Source: Legionellaceae bacterium
Lineage (GTDB): Bacteria; Pseudomonadota; Gammaproteobacteria; Legionellales; Legionellaceae
NCBI GenBank assembly: GCA_027449525.1
Contig: DAIDLK010000068.1
Coordinates: forward strand, 1 to 5,981
Direction of reading: 5' to 3'
DNA length: 5,981 bases
The notes beneath the pieces are model-generated. The model did not search any database. It worked only from the letters and a program-made list of their open reading frames with translations, and was not told the DNA's origin. Every line of letters begins with the position of its first letter. Within the stretch, counting starts at the first letter, position 1. Positions 1-5,981 of this stretch are shown in pieces. The position numbers and the translations under genes are program-made.

Positions 1-1000
1 TTTCTGCGGTTTCCAAATCACGAATTTCACCAATCATCACCACATCCGGGTCCTGTCGCAAAATAGCGCGCAGCCCTTTAGCAAAGGTCATTTGCACTTT
101 GCTATTGACCTGCGTTTGGCCAATTCCTGGCAAATCGTATTCAATTGGATCTTCGATGGTTAGTATGTTACGACTCACTTGATTGAGCTCTGTCAGCATC
201 GCGTACAACGAGGTGGTCTTGCCGGAACCGGTAGGTCCGGTCATTAAAATGATGCCGTGCGGTTCAGCAATCATTTGACGCACAGTACCAAGCGTCTCTT
301 CAGGCATACCCAGAAGCTGCAAATCAAGTTGCGCGGTTTGTTTATCTAAAATACGCAGTACGACCCGCTCACCATGGTTTGAGGGAAGCGTGGAAACACG
401 CACATCAATGGCATGTCCGCCAACTTTGAGCGCAATTCGGCCGTCTTGCGGAATCCGTTTTTCAGCAATGTCCAATTTAGCCATTACTTTAACGCGTGAA
501 ATGACTAAGGGTGCAATACCCCGCTGAATTTCTAAAATTTCTTGCAAAACGCCGTCAACCCGTAAACGCACCAAGACCCTACTCTCAAAGGTTTCGATAT
601 GGATATCGGAGGCTTTTTGTTTGATTGCCTGAGTAAATAACGCGTTCAGTAAGCGAATAATTGGTGCTTCATCTTGCGTGTCAAGCAAATCCTCGCCAAC
701 CGGTAACTCATCCGCTAACTTGATTAAATCAAGATCACCTTCCATCGTCACCGCGGCGTCCAAAACAGAAGCTTGCGATTGATAAACTTGCGCCAGGTGC
801 TGTTGAAACTCCTTATCACTCACTTCAATAGCGGTTACAGACTTTTGCATAAAACGCTCAACTTCAGCCACAATAGACCAAGAAAAGTTGGCAAGATGGT
901 ATAAGTTTACTTGTCCATCACCGAGATCCACAGCAACCACCTGGTGTTTTTTAGCAAACAAATACGGCAAACGGATCGGTTGATCAGCCACTGGCATCAT
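1..1000 (-). CDS. gspE: Type II secretion system ATPase GspE, N-terminal part (C-terminus beyond left edge)
   Basis: Cytoplasmic hexameric ATPase that powers pseudopilus assembly in type II secretion. I translated 333 codons from the ATG at 1000-998. Residues about 10-85 look like the GspE N-terminal domain that docks to GspL (starting LPYLFAKKHQ). The N2E domain follows at about 110-230, with SDIHIE at 131-136 and RIPQDGRIA at 182-190. The RecA-like domain has Walker A GPTGSGKTT (255-263, Lys261), an Asp box TIEDPIEYDL (281-290) and a Walker B block ILRQDPDVVMIGEIRD (313-328). The wording GIGQTQVN (292-299) is typical of GspE rather than the pilus ATPase PilB. The His box and the tetracysteine zinc motif would lie beyond the edge and cannot be checked. 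Two consecutive ATG codons (1000 and 997) follow the gspD stop directly, with only a weak AGGCGA-like Shine-Dalgarno inside the end of gspD, so translation is probably coupled to gspD. Family assignment is secure. The exact choice between the two ATGs is not. Confidence 0.96.
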   Translation of the reverse strand, partial: MMPVADQPIRLPYLFAKKHQVVAVDLGDGQVNLYHLANFSWSIVAEVERFMQKSVTAIEVSDKEFQQHLAQVYQSQASVLDAAVTMEGDLDLIKLADELPVGEDLLDTQDEAPIIRLLNALFTQAIKQKASDIHIETFESRVLVRLRVDGVLQEILEIQRGIAPLVISRVKVMAKLDIAEKRIPQDGRIALKVGGHAIDVRVSTLPSNHGERVVLRILDKQTAQLDLQLLGMPEETLGTVRQMIAEPHGIILMTGPTGSGKTTSLYAMLTELNQVSRNILTIEDPIEYDLPGIGQTQVNSKVQMTFAKGLRAILRQDPDVVMIGEIRDLETAE

Positions 1001-1015
1001 TTATTTCGTCGCCTG
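995..1015 (-). promoter_or_regulatory. gspD stop / gspE start junction with weak ribosome binding site
   Basis: Read on the minus strand, the gspD stop TAA (1003-1001) is followed with no gap by ATGATG (1000-995), the two possible gspE starts. The only Shine-Dalgarno-like stretch is AGGCGA, about 8 nt upstream, inside the last codons of gspD. A zero-base spacer suggests gspE is translated by ribosomes terminating on gspD. This is an inference from spacing. Confidence 0.55.
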
Positions 1016-3028
1016 GCGGCCAAATGGCTTGGGTAATTTATTATCGTGTAACGCGGGTAAGACATAGTCACGATCACGCACATCAAACTCTTCTTGAGAA
1101 CGCGCGAGTCTCAGTTCTTCCTCACGGGTGGTGGCGTACTTCTTATCGGAGGCAGTAATGCTTTGTTTTTCTGTTTTTAAAATTAACGGGCGGATAAACA
1201 CCATTAAAATTTTCTTTTCTCGGTTGGTTATGTTGTGTTGGAACAAGCGGCCTATGCCAGGAATATTACCTAAAATAGGGAGGCTAACGTTCTCATTCCC
1301 CAAGCTATCCTGTGCTAATCCGCCAAGAACAATCACATCTCCGCTTTCGACATGCACCGACGTCATGATGGCACTAATATTAAATGTTGGGTTAAAAGAG
1401 TTTTCTTGGTTGTTAACAGAAGGATCAAGGCTGTCATTTCCTTGATCAATCTGCATTTGAATGCCTCGACCACGCGTAATTTGTGGCCTAACGTACAAAT
1501 GCAATGCCACGTTCATCCGGTCAAAGGTAGTAAAGGGACTGCCAGCGGTGGTTGCACCCGCATTGTTTGGATAAGACGAGGTGGCCACTGACACTTGTTT
1601 ACCTATGAGGATTTTTGCTTGCCGATTGTCCAACACAACCACAGAAGGAGTCGATAAAATATTCGCTTTACGTTGTCTGGCTAGGGCATAAATTTGTGCT
1701 TGCAATTGACTAATTGAGGCCCGATTAACTATCGCAAATCCAGGTCTAAACACCTCATTATTAACGCTCCCCCAATCCACTCCTAAGCTTTGAAAGTCAT
1801 TCTCGTTAATCTCCGCCACTAAGGCCTCAATTAAGAGTTGCGCTGGCTTGATATCTAACTGACTTATCACCGCTTTTAGTGTACGAATAACCGTAATGGG
1901 TGCGTTAATAATCACTGAATTGGTATTAGGCTCAGCAATAATTTGAATGGTGGGTTTGGTTGAGCCTTGACTTTGGGTTGAAGCATTAGCCGGGGGTGTT
2001 AGTTTATTCAGAAAATTAGCGCTGGGACTCATGCCAACCCCACTTGTCCCCCCGACTAAGCTCGACTCAGGCGAAGTGCTATCGATAGTTTGCTGCGTGA
2101 CGGTACCAATGGTCACACCAACTGTACCGCTAAAGCTTGCTTGGGCGATGCCTGCTAAAATAGAAGCAATGTCTTCGGCACGCAAATAACTCAGATAAAT
2201 CACTTGCGTGTTACTATCACCCCCGTGCTTACTGCGTTTATCCAATTGAGAAATTAATAAACGCATCCGCAATCTCTCTGGTTTGGTACCGCCGAGCAAA
2301 ATCGAGTTACTGCGGTCATCCGCAGCAATGGTCGTTTGCTGATTTGCTTTAGCTAGCTCTTTTAACGTAGTGACCACATCCATGGCCAGTGCGTGGCGCA
2401 ACGGAATAATATCAATGCCGTTGACGGAAGAATTATCCACCTGATTGATGATGGCAGCTAATTGTTTTATGTTACTGGCTCGACCCGATAAAATCAGCAT
2501 GTTCGACGGAGCATAAGCCGATACGGTGCTCCATTGTGGCATTAATGACCGTAAAATGGGCACTAATTGCTCGGCTGAGCCGTAGCGCACCGGAATGACA
2601 TGCACTAATAATTCATCTCCGTGCAGTGACTGATTTAGGTTATCCGAGTTATTCGATTCACCGCGCGCATCCACACTGGGGACAATTTTAATAACGTCAC
2701 CACTAGGAACCGCCGCATAGCCTGCCACTTGCAGCATCGATAAAAACACCGGATAAATTTCTTTGTTTGACAACGCATCAGCCGATACGATCGAGATATT
2801 ACCCTGTACTCGCGGATCAATCAGAAAATTTTTTCCCGTGACCCGAGCCACCTCGGCGATGACTGAACGTATGTTGGCGTTACTAAGGTTCCAAACGTGC
2901 GAGGATTCTTTCGGTGTAAAAGGTATTTTTGGTAAAAAAGAGACAGGCGTAGAACTGACCGCAGGGGTTTCAGCGAAACTAAGCCCCATGGACAATGAAC
3001 ATAACAACCCAACAACAACCATTCGCAT
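1001..3028 (-). CDS. gspD: Type II secretion system secretin GspD
   Basis: Outer-membrane secretin that forms the multimeric export channel of type II secretion. The 675-aa product starts with a Sec signal peptide (basic start, hydrophobic 4-18, likely cleavage after Ala19 in SFA-ET). There is no lipobox: the only early Cys, Cys10, sits in GLLC. Periplasmic domains follow in order: N0 about 45-118 (NLSNANIRSVI, ending IKIVPS), N1 about 140-198, N2 about 204-264 (IDIIPLRHALA), and N3 about 274-392, interrupted by a Gly/Ser/Thr/Pro-rich insert at about 300-357. The secretin core spans about 396-617, with GVDWG (416-420), ILSTPS (457-462), VLGG (567-570) and SLPILGNIPGIGRLF (582-596). A charged tail of about 55 residues follows. 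The gate loop (476-485) reads GKQVSVATSS and lacks the usual Pro and Gly. PilQ is unlikely because no AMIN domain is present and gspE follows. The start is the first of two ATGs (3028; next at 3022), chosen for its signal peptide. It has no strong Shine-Dalgarno. The gene heads a gspDE unit, and no gspC lies upstream. Confidence 0.96.
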   Translation of the reverse strand: MRMVVVGLLCSLSMGLSFAETPAVSSTPVSFLPKIPFTPKESSHVWNLSNANIRSVIAEVARVTGKNFLIDPRVQGNISIVSADALSNKEIYPVFLSMLQVAGYAAVPSGDVIKIVPSVDARGESNNSDNLNQSLHGDELLVHVIPVRYGSAEQLVPILRSLMPQWSTVSAYAPSNMLILSGRASNIKQLAAIINQVDNSSVNGIDIIPLRHALAMDVVTTLKELAKANQQTTIAADDRSNSILLGGTKPERLRMRLLISQLDKRSKHGGDSNTQVIYLSYLRAEDIASILAGIAQASFSGTVGVTIGTVTQQTIDSTSPESSLVGGTSGVGMSPSANFLNKLTPPANASTQSQGSTKPTIQIIAEPNTNSVIINAPITVIRTLKAVISQLDIKPAQLLIEALVAEINENDFQSLGVDWGSVNNEVFRPGFAIVNRASISQLQAQIYALARQRKANILSTPSVVVLDNRQAKILIGKQVSVATSSYPNNAGATTAGSPFTTFDRMNVALHLYVRPQITRGRGIQMQIDQGNDSLDPSVNNQENSFNPTFNISAIMTSVHVESGDVIVLGGLAQDSLGNENVSLPILGNIPGIGRLFQHNITNREKKILMVFIRPLILKTEKQSITASDKKYATTREEELRLARSQEEFDVRDRDYVLPALHDNKLPKPFGRQATK

Positions 3029-3061
3029 GTAAGGACCGCATTACAGTTCAGGTTATATATC

Positions 3062-3073
3062 ATAATCGATTAT
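3062..3073. repeat. Perfect 12-bp palindrome ATAATCGATTAT, possible operator
   Basis: ATAATCGATTAT is its own reverse complement and sits in the middle of the divergent control region. It lies just upstream of the candidate mrcA -10 and just downstream of the candidate gspD -10. That is a suitable position for a dimeric regulator acting on both units. The flanking bases (C at 3061, T at 3074) break the symmetry, so it is short, and in AT-rich DNA it could be chance. I do not recognise it as the box of a particular regulator. Confidence 0.35.
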
Positions 3074-3078
3074 TTCAA

Positions 3079-3108
3079 GTTATACTATTCATTCGTTTCA
3101 ATCCACAA
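3079..3108 (-). promoter_or_regulatory. Candidate promoter for gspDE
   Basis: On the minus strand, TATAAC (3084-3079, five of six matches to the -10 consensus) lies 18 bp after TTGTGG (3108-3103, a weak -35). This would start transcription near 3072 and give a leader of about 44 nt. A second possibility is TTGAAA (3078-3073) followed, after a short 15-bp spacer, by another TATAAC (3057-3052). The sequence does not decide between them. Confidence 0.3.
3081..3086 (+). promoter_or_regulatory. Candidate -10 element for mrcA
   Basis: TATACT matches the sigma-70 -10 consensus TATAAT at five of six positions. It would put transcription start near 3093 and leave a leader of about 34 nt before the mrcA ATG. 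There is no convincing -35 at 16-18 bp upstream (around 3057-3064) and no extended -10 TGn. The call rests on the hexamer and its position only. Confidence 0.35.
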
Positions 3109-3126
3109 GTGATTGCCTTGTCTTTC

Positions 3127-5496
3127 ATGAAACACTTCCCCTTTTTGCGCCGCGGCTTATGGTCTTTACTGAGCGTTTGTTTTTTGCTGATTGTAAGTAG
3201 TGGCTTAATCGCCCTGTACACCATGAGCCAATTACCAAGCGTTGATTCCCTCAAAACCGTGCAGCTTGAAGTCCCTCTACAAATTTACACAGAAGACGGC
3301 GTCTTAATCCAAGAGTATGGTGAAAAAAAACGCATACCGCTGACCTATGATCAAATTCCACCACTGATGATTCATGCATTGTTAGTCACTGAAGATCAAC
3401 GTTTCTTTGAGCACCCTGGTGTTGACGTGTTCGGTTTAGCTAGGGCTACCCTGCGTATGCTTAAAACTGGTACTAAATCGCAAGGTGGTAGTACCATTAC
3501 CATGCAAGTGGCGCGTAATTTTTTTTTGAATCGTAAAAAAACCTTTTTACGCAAATTTAATGAAATCATGCTGGCGATTAAGATTGATCGGGAATTGAGT
3601 AAAGAAAAAATACTCGAACTCTACCTTAATAAAATCTATTTAGGTAATCGCGCCTACGGCGTTGAGGCCGCCGCACAGGTTTATTATGGCAAGTCAATCA
3701 AACAACTAAACCTTGCTCAAATCGCCATGATAGCCGGCTTACCGCAAGCCCCCTCCAGTCAAAATCCAATTACAAATCCAGCTGCCGCCAAAATTCGTCG
3801 CAACCATGTGCTCGATCGGCTTTTAGAAGAAAAAATTATCACTAAAGTACAGCATGATGAAGCATCGCAACAGCCCATCACCGCATCGTATCACGGCACA
3901 ACCTTGGGTGCGCACGCGCCTTACGTGGCTGAAATGATTCGCCAATTGCTGGTTGATCAATTCGGTCCTGATGCTTACACAAAAGGGTACAAGGTCTATT
4001 CAACCGTAAATAGTCTGCTGCAAACAACGGCCAATCAAGTGATTGAACAACACCTGCTAACCTATGATCACCACCACGGTTATCGGGGCCCCATCGATCA
4101 CCTTTCCATTCCAAACGATGCGGCGTTGGCCAGCATCAAAAAACGCATGCAGCATTATCCCGCACCGAATGATTTGCAACCCGCCGTCATCACCTCCGTG
4201 TCACAACATGAAGCCCAGGCGATAACCCAACAAGGAGCACATATCACGATTCCTTGGTCTGGCTTATCGTGGGCGAGACGTGCACTAAAAAAAGGCTGGA
4301 TGGGCAGCAAACCAACTTCAGCCCGCCAAGTTGTTCAGGTGGGTGATGTCGTGTATGTCATACCCTATAATCAGCACTGGCAACTCACGCAAATTCCCCT
4401 CATCGAATCAGCTTTGGTTGCATTAAATCCGCACGATGGCGCTATTAAAGCTTTAGTTGGCGGCTTTAACTTTCCCCGCAGTAAATTTAACCGTGCCACT
4501 CAATCGGCACGCCAACCTGGCTCAAGCTTTAAACCATTTTTATACGCGGCAGCACTCAATAAAGGCTATTCACTCGCGACGCTAATCAACGATGCCCCCA
4601 TAGCAGTAGATGATACCAGCCAAGTCAATATGTGGCGACCGCACAATGTTGATCACAAATTTTCGGGCCAAACGCGACTCAAAGAAGCCTTAATTCGTTC
4701 CAAAAACTTAGTTTCAATTCGTATTTTAGATGACATTGGCATTGACTACACCATTGATTTTGCCAACCAATTCGGTTTTCCAAAACGTAATCTTCCGCGC
4801 GGGCTATCCTTGGCGCTGGGAAGTATGGCAGTGAGTCCTATGGAGTTAGCCACAGGGTATGCCGTGTTTGCAAATGGTGGCTATAAAGTAGAGCCTTACC
4901 TAATTGAGCATATCACCGATTATCAAGGCCATACTATCCTGCAGATGAAACCCCTTGTTGCACCAGAAAATGACGCGCCTGAAACTTCATCAACTGATAC
5001 AATCGCGCCGCGCGTGATCCCGGGGGATGTGGCGTTTTTAATGCATACCGCGCTTCAAGGAGTGATTCAACAGGGAACAGCCCAAGATGCAAAAGTATTA
5101 AAACGTGCTGATTTAGCTGGAAAAACTGGAACAACGAATGATCAAGTCGATACCTGGTTTGCTGGTTACATGCCTGATTTAGTGGTTACCACCTGGGTTG
5201 GGTTCGACACTCCCACGCCACTGCACGAATACGCGGCCAAACTCGCCCTACCGATTTGGATTGATTTCATGCGTGTCGCGCTAGAACATTATCCAGAACA
5301 TTTATTAACGCCACCGAGCAATGTGATTGCAGTGCACATTAACCCACGCACGGGGTTACGAGAAGAAAATCAAGATCAAGGCATTATCGAGTATTTTCGA
5401 GAGTCAGAAATTCCAGGTGAACGTGACTCACCGGCGCCACTCGACAACGAACAAACCAATTCAGGTGATAACTCTACTCAAGATAGTTTATTTTAA
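3127..5496 (+). CDS. mrcA: Penicillin-binding protein 1A, bifunctional transglycosylase/transpeptidase
   Basis: Inner-membrane class A PBP that polymerises lipid II into glycan strands and cross-links the peptides in the periplasm. With the ATG at 3127 the product is 789 aa, close to the usual PBP1A size. A basic start (MKHFPFLRRG) precedes one membrane anchor at about 11-33. The GT51 domain (about 55-230) has motif 1 TEDQRFFEHPGVD with catalytic Glu89, motif 2 GGSTITMQVARN (120-131), the second Glu at 146, and ELYLNKIYLG (164-173). An OB/outer-membrane-docking region spans about 290-425. The transpeptidase domain (about 427-720) has nucleophile Ser466 in GSSFKP, SKN at 525-527 and KTGT at 666-669. 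The tail from about 760 is polar and acidic. The frame stays open back to 2995, into gspD on the other strand. I chose 3127 because the anchor then begins normally, as in other PBP1A proteins. No clear Shine-Dalgarno precedes it, and GTG 3109 or TTG 3118 remain possible. All catalytic motifs are intact. Confidence 0.97.
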   Translation: MKHFPFLRRGLWSLLSVCFLLIVSSGLIALYTMSQLPSVDSLKTVQLEVPLQIYTEDGVLIQEYGEKKRIPLTYDQIPPLMIHALLVTEDQRFFEHPGVDVFGLARATLRMLKTGTKSQGGSTITMQVARNFFLNRKKTFLRKFNEIMLAIKIDRELSKEKILELYLNKIYLGNRAYGVEAAAQVYYGKSIKQLNLAQIAMIAGLPQAPSSQNPITNPAAAKIRRNHVLDRLLEEKIITKVQHDEASQQPITASYHGTTLGAHAPYVAEMIRQLLVDQFGPDAYTKGYKVYSTVNSLLQTTANQVIEQHLLTYDHHHGYRGPIDHLSIPNDAALASIKKRMQHYPAPNDLQPAVITSVSQHEAQAITQQGAHITIPWSGLSWARRALKKGWMGSKPTSARQVVQVGDVVYVIPYNQHWQLTQIPLIESALVALNPHDGAIKALVGGFNFPRSKFNRATQSARQPGSSFKPFLYAAALNKGYSLATLINDAPIAVDDTSQVNMWRPHNVDHKFSGQTRLKEALIRSKNLVSIRILDDIGIDYTIDFANQFGFPKRNLPRGLSLALGSMAVSPMELATGYAVFANGGYKVEPYLIEHITDYQGHTILQMKPLVAPENDAPETSSTDTIAPRVIPGDVAFLMHTALQGVIQQGTAQDAKVLKRADLAGKTGTTNDQVDTWFAGYMPDLVVTTWVGFDTPTPLHEYAAKLALPIWIDFMRVALEHYPEHLLTPPSNVIAVHINPRTGLREENQDQGIIEYFRESEIPGERDSPAPLDNEQTNSGDNSTQDSLF
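3519..3541 (+). repeat. T9 / A7 homopolymer pair inside mrcA
   Basis: Nine consecutive T (3519-3527) are followed seven bases later by seven A (3535-3541), within the codons for NFFLNRKKT just after glycosyltransferase motif 2. The arms could pair as a weak AT-only hairpin. The reading frame is intact through both runs. Such runs are known sites of polymerase slippage, but I see no sign that slippage is used here. Confidence 0.5.
5488..5496. other. Tail-to-tail overlap of mrcA and ald
   Basis: The mrcA stop TAA occupies 5494-5496 on the plus strand and the ald stop TAA occupies 5490-5488 on the minus strand, so the two reading frames share nine base pairs. No GC-rich hairpin followed by a T-run is visible on either strand nearby. 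Transcripts from the two sides therefore probably overlap, unless Rho or distant sites end them. Confidence 0.85.
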
Positions 5497-5981
5497 TGGC
5501 AAAGTCAGCAACGCATTGCGTGCAGGCATATAGTCTAGATTCATGTTCATCGCGACAGCCTCGTAAGTGATGTGCCCTTGATGCACGTTCAAACCAGCTA
5601 AAAAATGCGGATCATCGAGCAGTGCTTGCTTAGTACCTTTCGTTACTAAATTAAGGATAAACGGTAAGGTCGCATTATTTAAGGCAAACGTGGCCGTTAA
5701 AGGAACCGCTCCCGGCATGTTTGCCACACAATAATGCACCACATCGTGCACACAATAAGTCGGCGCTTGGTGCGTTGTGGGATGACTGGTCGCAAAACAC
5801 CCGCCTTGATCAATCGCCACATCAACCACTACCGAGCCAGGCCGCATGGCATGGATCAACTCCGCACTGACGAGCTGTGGTGCGGCTGCTCCAGGAATTA
5901 ACACGCAACCCACCACTAAATCGGCATCCTTAACCGCCTGTTCTATCGCCTCAGGCGTTGCTAGTGCCGTGGTAATTTTTA
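5488..5981 (-). CDS. ald: Alanine dehydrogenase, C-terminal part (N-terminus beyond right edge)
   Basis: NAD-dependent enzyme that converts L-alanine to pyruvate and ammonia, and the reverse; cytoplasmic, normally a hexamer of about 370 residues. The last 163 codons are visible. They include the end of the Rossmann NAD-binding domain (DADLVVGCVLIPGA) and the diagnostic stretch VVVDVAIDQGGCF, which holds the aspartate that contacts the coenzyme and substrate. Next come HPTTH, the family signature VHYCVANMPGAVP and FALNNATLPF, and a normal C-terminal helix. The frame continues without a stop to the right edge, so the GTG at 5916 is an internal Val and not a start. The gene converges on mrcA and its stop codon lies inside the mrcA 3' end, giving a 9-bp overlap with no terminator-like hairpin between them. 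Nothing suggests a role in secretion. The identity is clear. The N-terminal substrate residues cannot be checked. Confidence 0.95.
   Translation of the reverse strand, partial: KITTALATPEAIEQAVKDADLVVGCVLIPGAAAPQLVSAELIHAMRPGSVVVDVAIDQGGCFATSHPTTHQAPTYCVHDVVHYCVANMPGAVPLTATFALNNATLPFILNLVTKGTKQALLDDPHFLAGLNVHQGHITYEAVAMNMNLDYMPARNALLTLPLK

Larger units (their letters stand above)
3029..3126. promoter_or_regulatory. Divergent gspDE / mrcA control region
   Basis: This is the only non-coding stretch in the window: 98 bp between the divergent start codons of gspD and mrcA, clearly richer in A+T than the flanking genes. Both transcription units must start here or within the neighbouring coding ends. 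Candidate -10 elements for both directions overlap at 3079-3086, which would make the two promoters mutually exclusive or co-regulated. A perfect 12-bp palindrome lies at 3062-3073. No riboswitch-like or attenuator-like structure is visible and the region is too short for a regulatory RNA. Confidence 0.6.

Noticed and set aside
1128..1591. Open frames on the plus strand opposite gspD
   Set aside because: They lie wholly antisense to a well-supported secretin gene, have no recognisable domain and no ribosome binding site, and look like shadows of the real frame.
1001..3028. Secretin as PilQ of type IV pili, suggested by its position opposite mrcA
   Set aside because: The protein has the N0-N1-N2-N3-secretin order of GspD, no AMIN domain, and is followed directly by an ATPase with GspE-type wording (GIGQTQVN), not by pilMNOP genes.
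2999..3028. Possible lipoprotein signal at Cys10 of GspD
   Set aside because: GLLC is a poor lipobox and the hydrophobic stretch continues past the Cys to a good signal peptidase I site after Ala19.
3878..4114. Minus-strand open frame inside mrcA
   Set aside because: It is opposite a continuous, well-conserved PBP1A frame, with low-complexity Arg/Gly-rich translation typical of a shadow frame.
5401..5432. Inverted repeats GAGTCA/TGACTC and GGTGA/TCACC near the end of mrcA as a terminator
   Set aside because: The stems are only five or six bases, one has a 17-base loop, no T-run follows, and they lie within coding sequence.
5508..5523. ACGCA/TGCGT inverted repeat just after mrcA as a terminator
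   Set aside because: The arms are separated by a single base, so only a three-base-pair stem can actually form, and no T-run follows.
5488..5916. A separate 142-codon gene starting with GTG at 5916
   Set aside because: The same frame continues upstream without a stop to the window edge and encodes the preceding part of the alanine dehydrogenase NAD-binding domain.
1..5981. Mobile element, CRISPR array, tRNA or prophage signature
   Set aside because: No terminal inverted repeats, regularly spaced repeats, cloverleaf-like segments or phage genes were seen. Nearly all of the window is accounted for by four housekeeping or secretion genes.

Overview
The window is densely coding chromosomal DNA from a Gram-negative bacterium, almost certainly a gammaproteobacterium. 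It carries a type II secretion secretin and its ATPase, a class A penicillin-binding protein with the outer-membrane-docking architecture of PBP1A, and the end of an alanine dehydrogenase gene. GC content looks moderate by eye. A secretin-ATPase pair with no gspC directly in front resembles the dispersed type II secretion loci (lspDE) of Legionella and relatives. A Legionellales-like source is therefore plausible, but this is inference and the sequence alone does not prove it.

Layout from left to right: (1) 1-1000, minus strand, the N-terminal 333 codons of gspE, running off the left edge. (2) 1001-3028, minus strand, complete gspD (675 aa), whose stop codon directly abuts the gspE start codon. 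(3) 3029-3126, the only intergenic stretch: 98 bp, AT-rich, holding candidate divergent promoters and a perfect 12-bp palindrome. (4) 3127-5496, plus strand, complete mrcA (PBP1A, 789 aa). (5) 5488-5981, minus strand, the C-terminal 163 codons of ald, convergent with mrcA, overlapping it by 9 bp and running off the right edge.

Functionally, gspD and gspE form a two-gene transcription and translation unit for type II secretion. GspD makes the outer-membrane channel and GspE is the cytoplasmic motor that drives pseudopilus assembly. Reading divergently from the same short control region, MrcA polymerises and cross-links peptidoglycan in the periplasmic layer that the secretin has to cross. Ald, which interconverts L-alanine and pyruvate, is probably an unrelated metabolic neighbour.

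I found no mobile element, CRISPR array, RNA gene, recognisable intrinsic terminator or broken gene. All four genes belong to well-known families and I do not see an undescribed system here. The points worth a second look are the divergent gspDE/mrcA arrangement without gspC, non-consensus residues in the secretin gate loop, the palindrome in the shared control region, and the tail-to-tail overlap of mrcA and ald.
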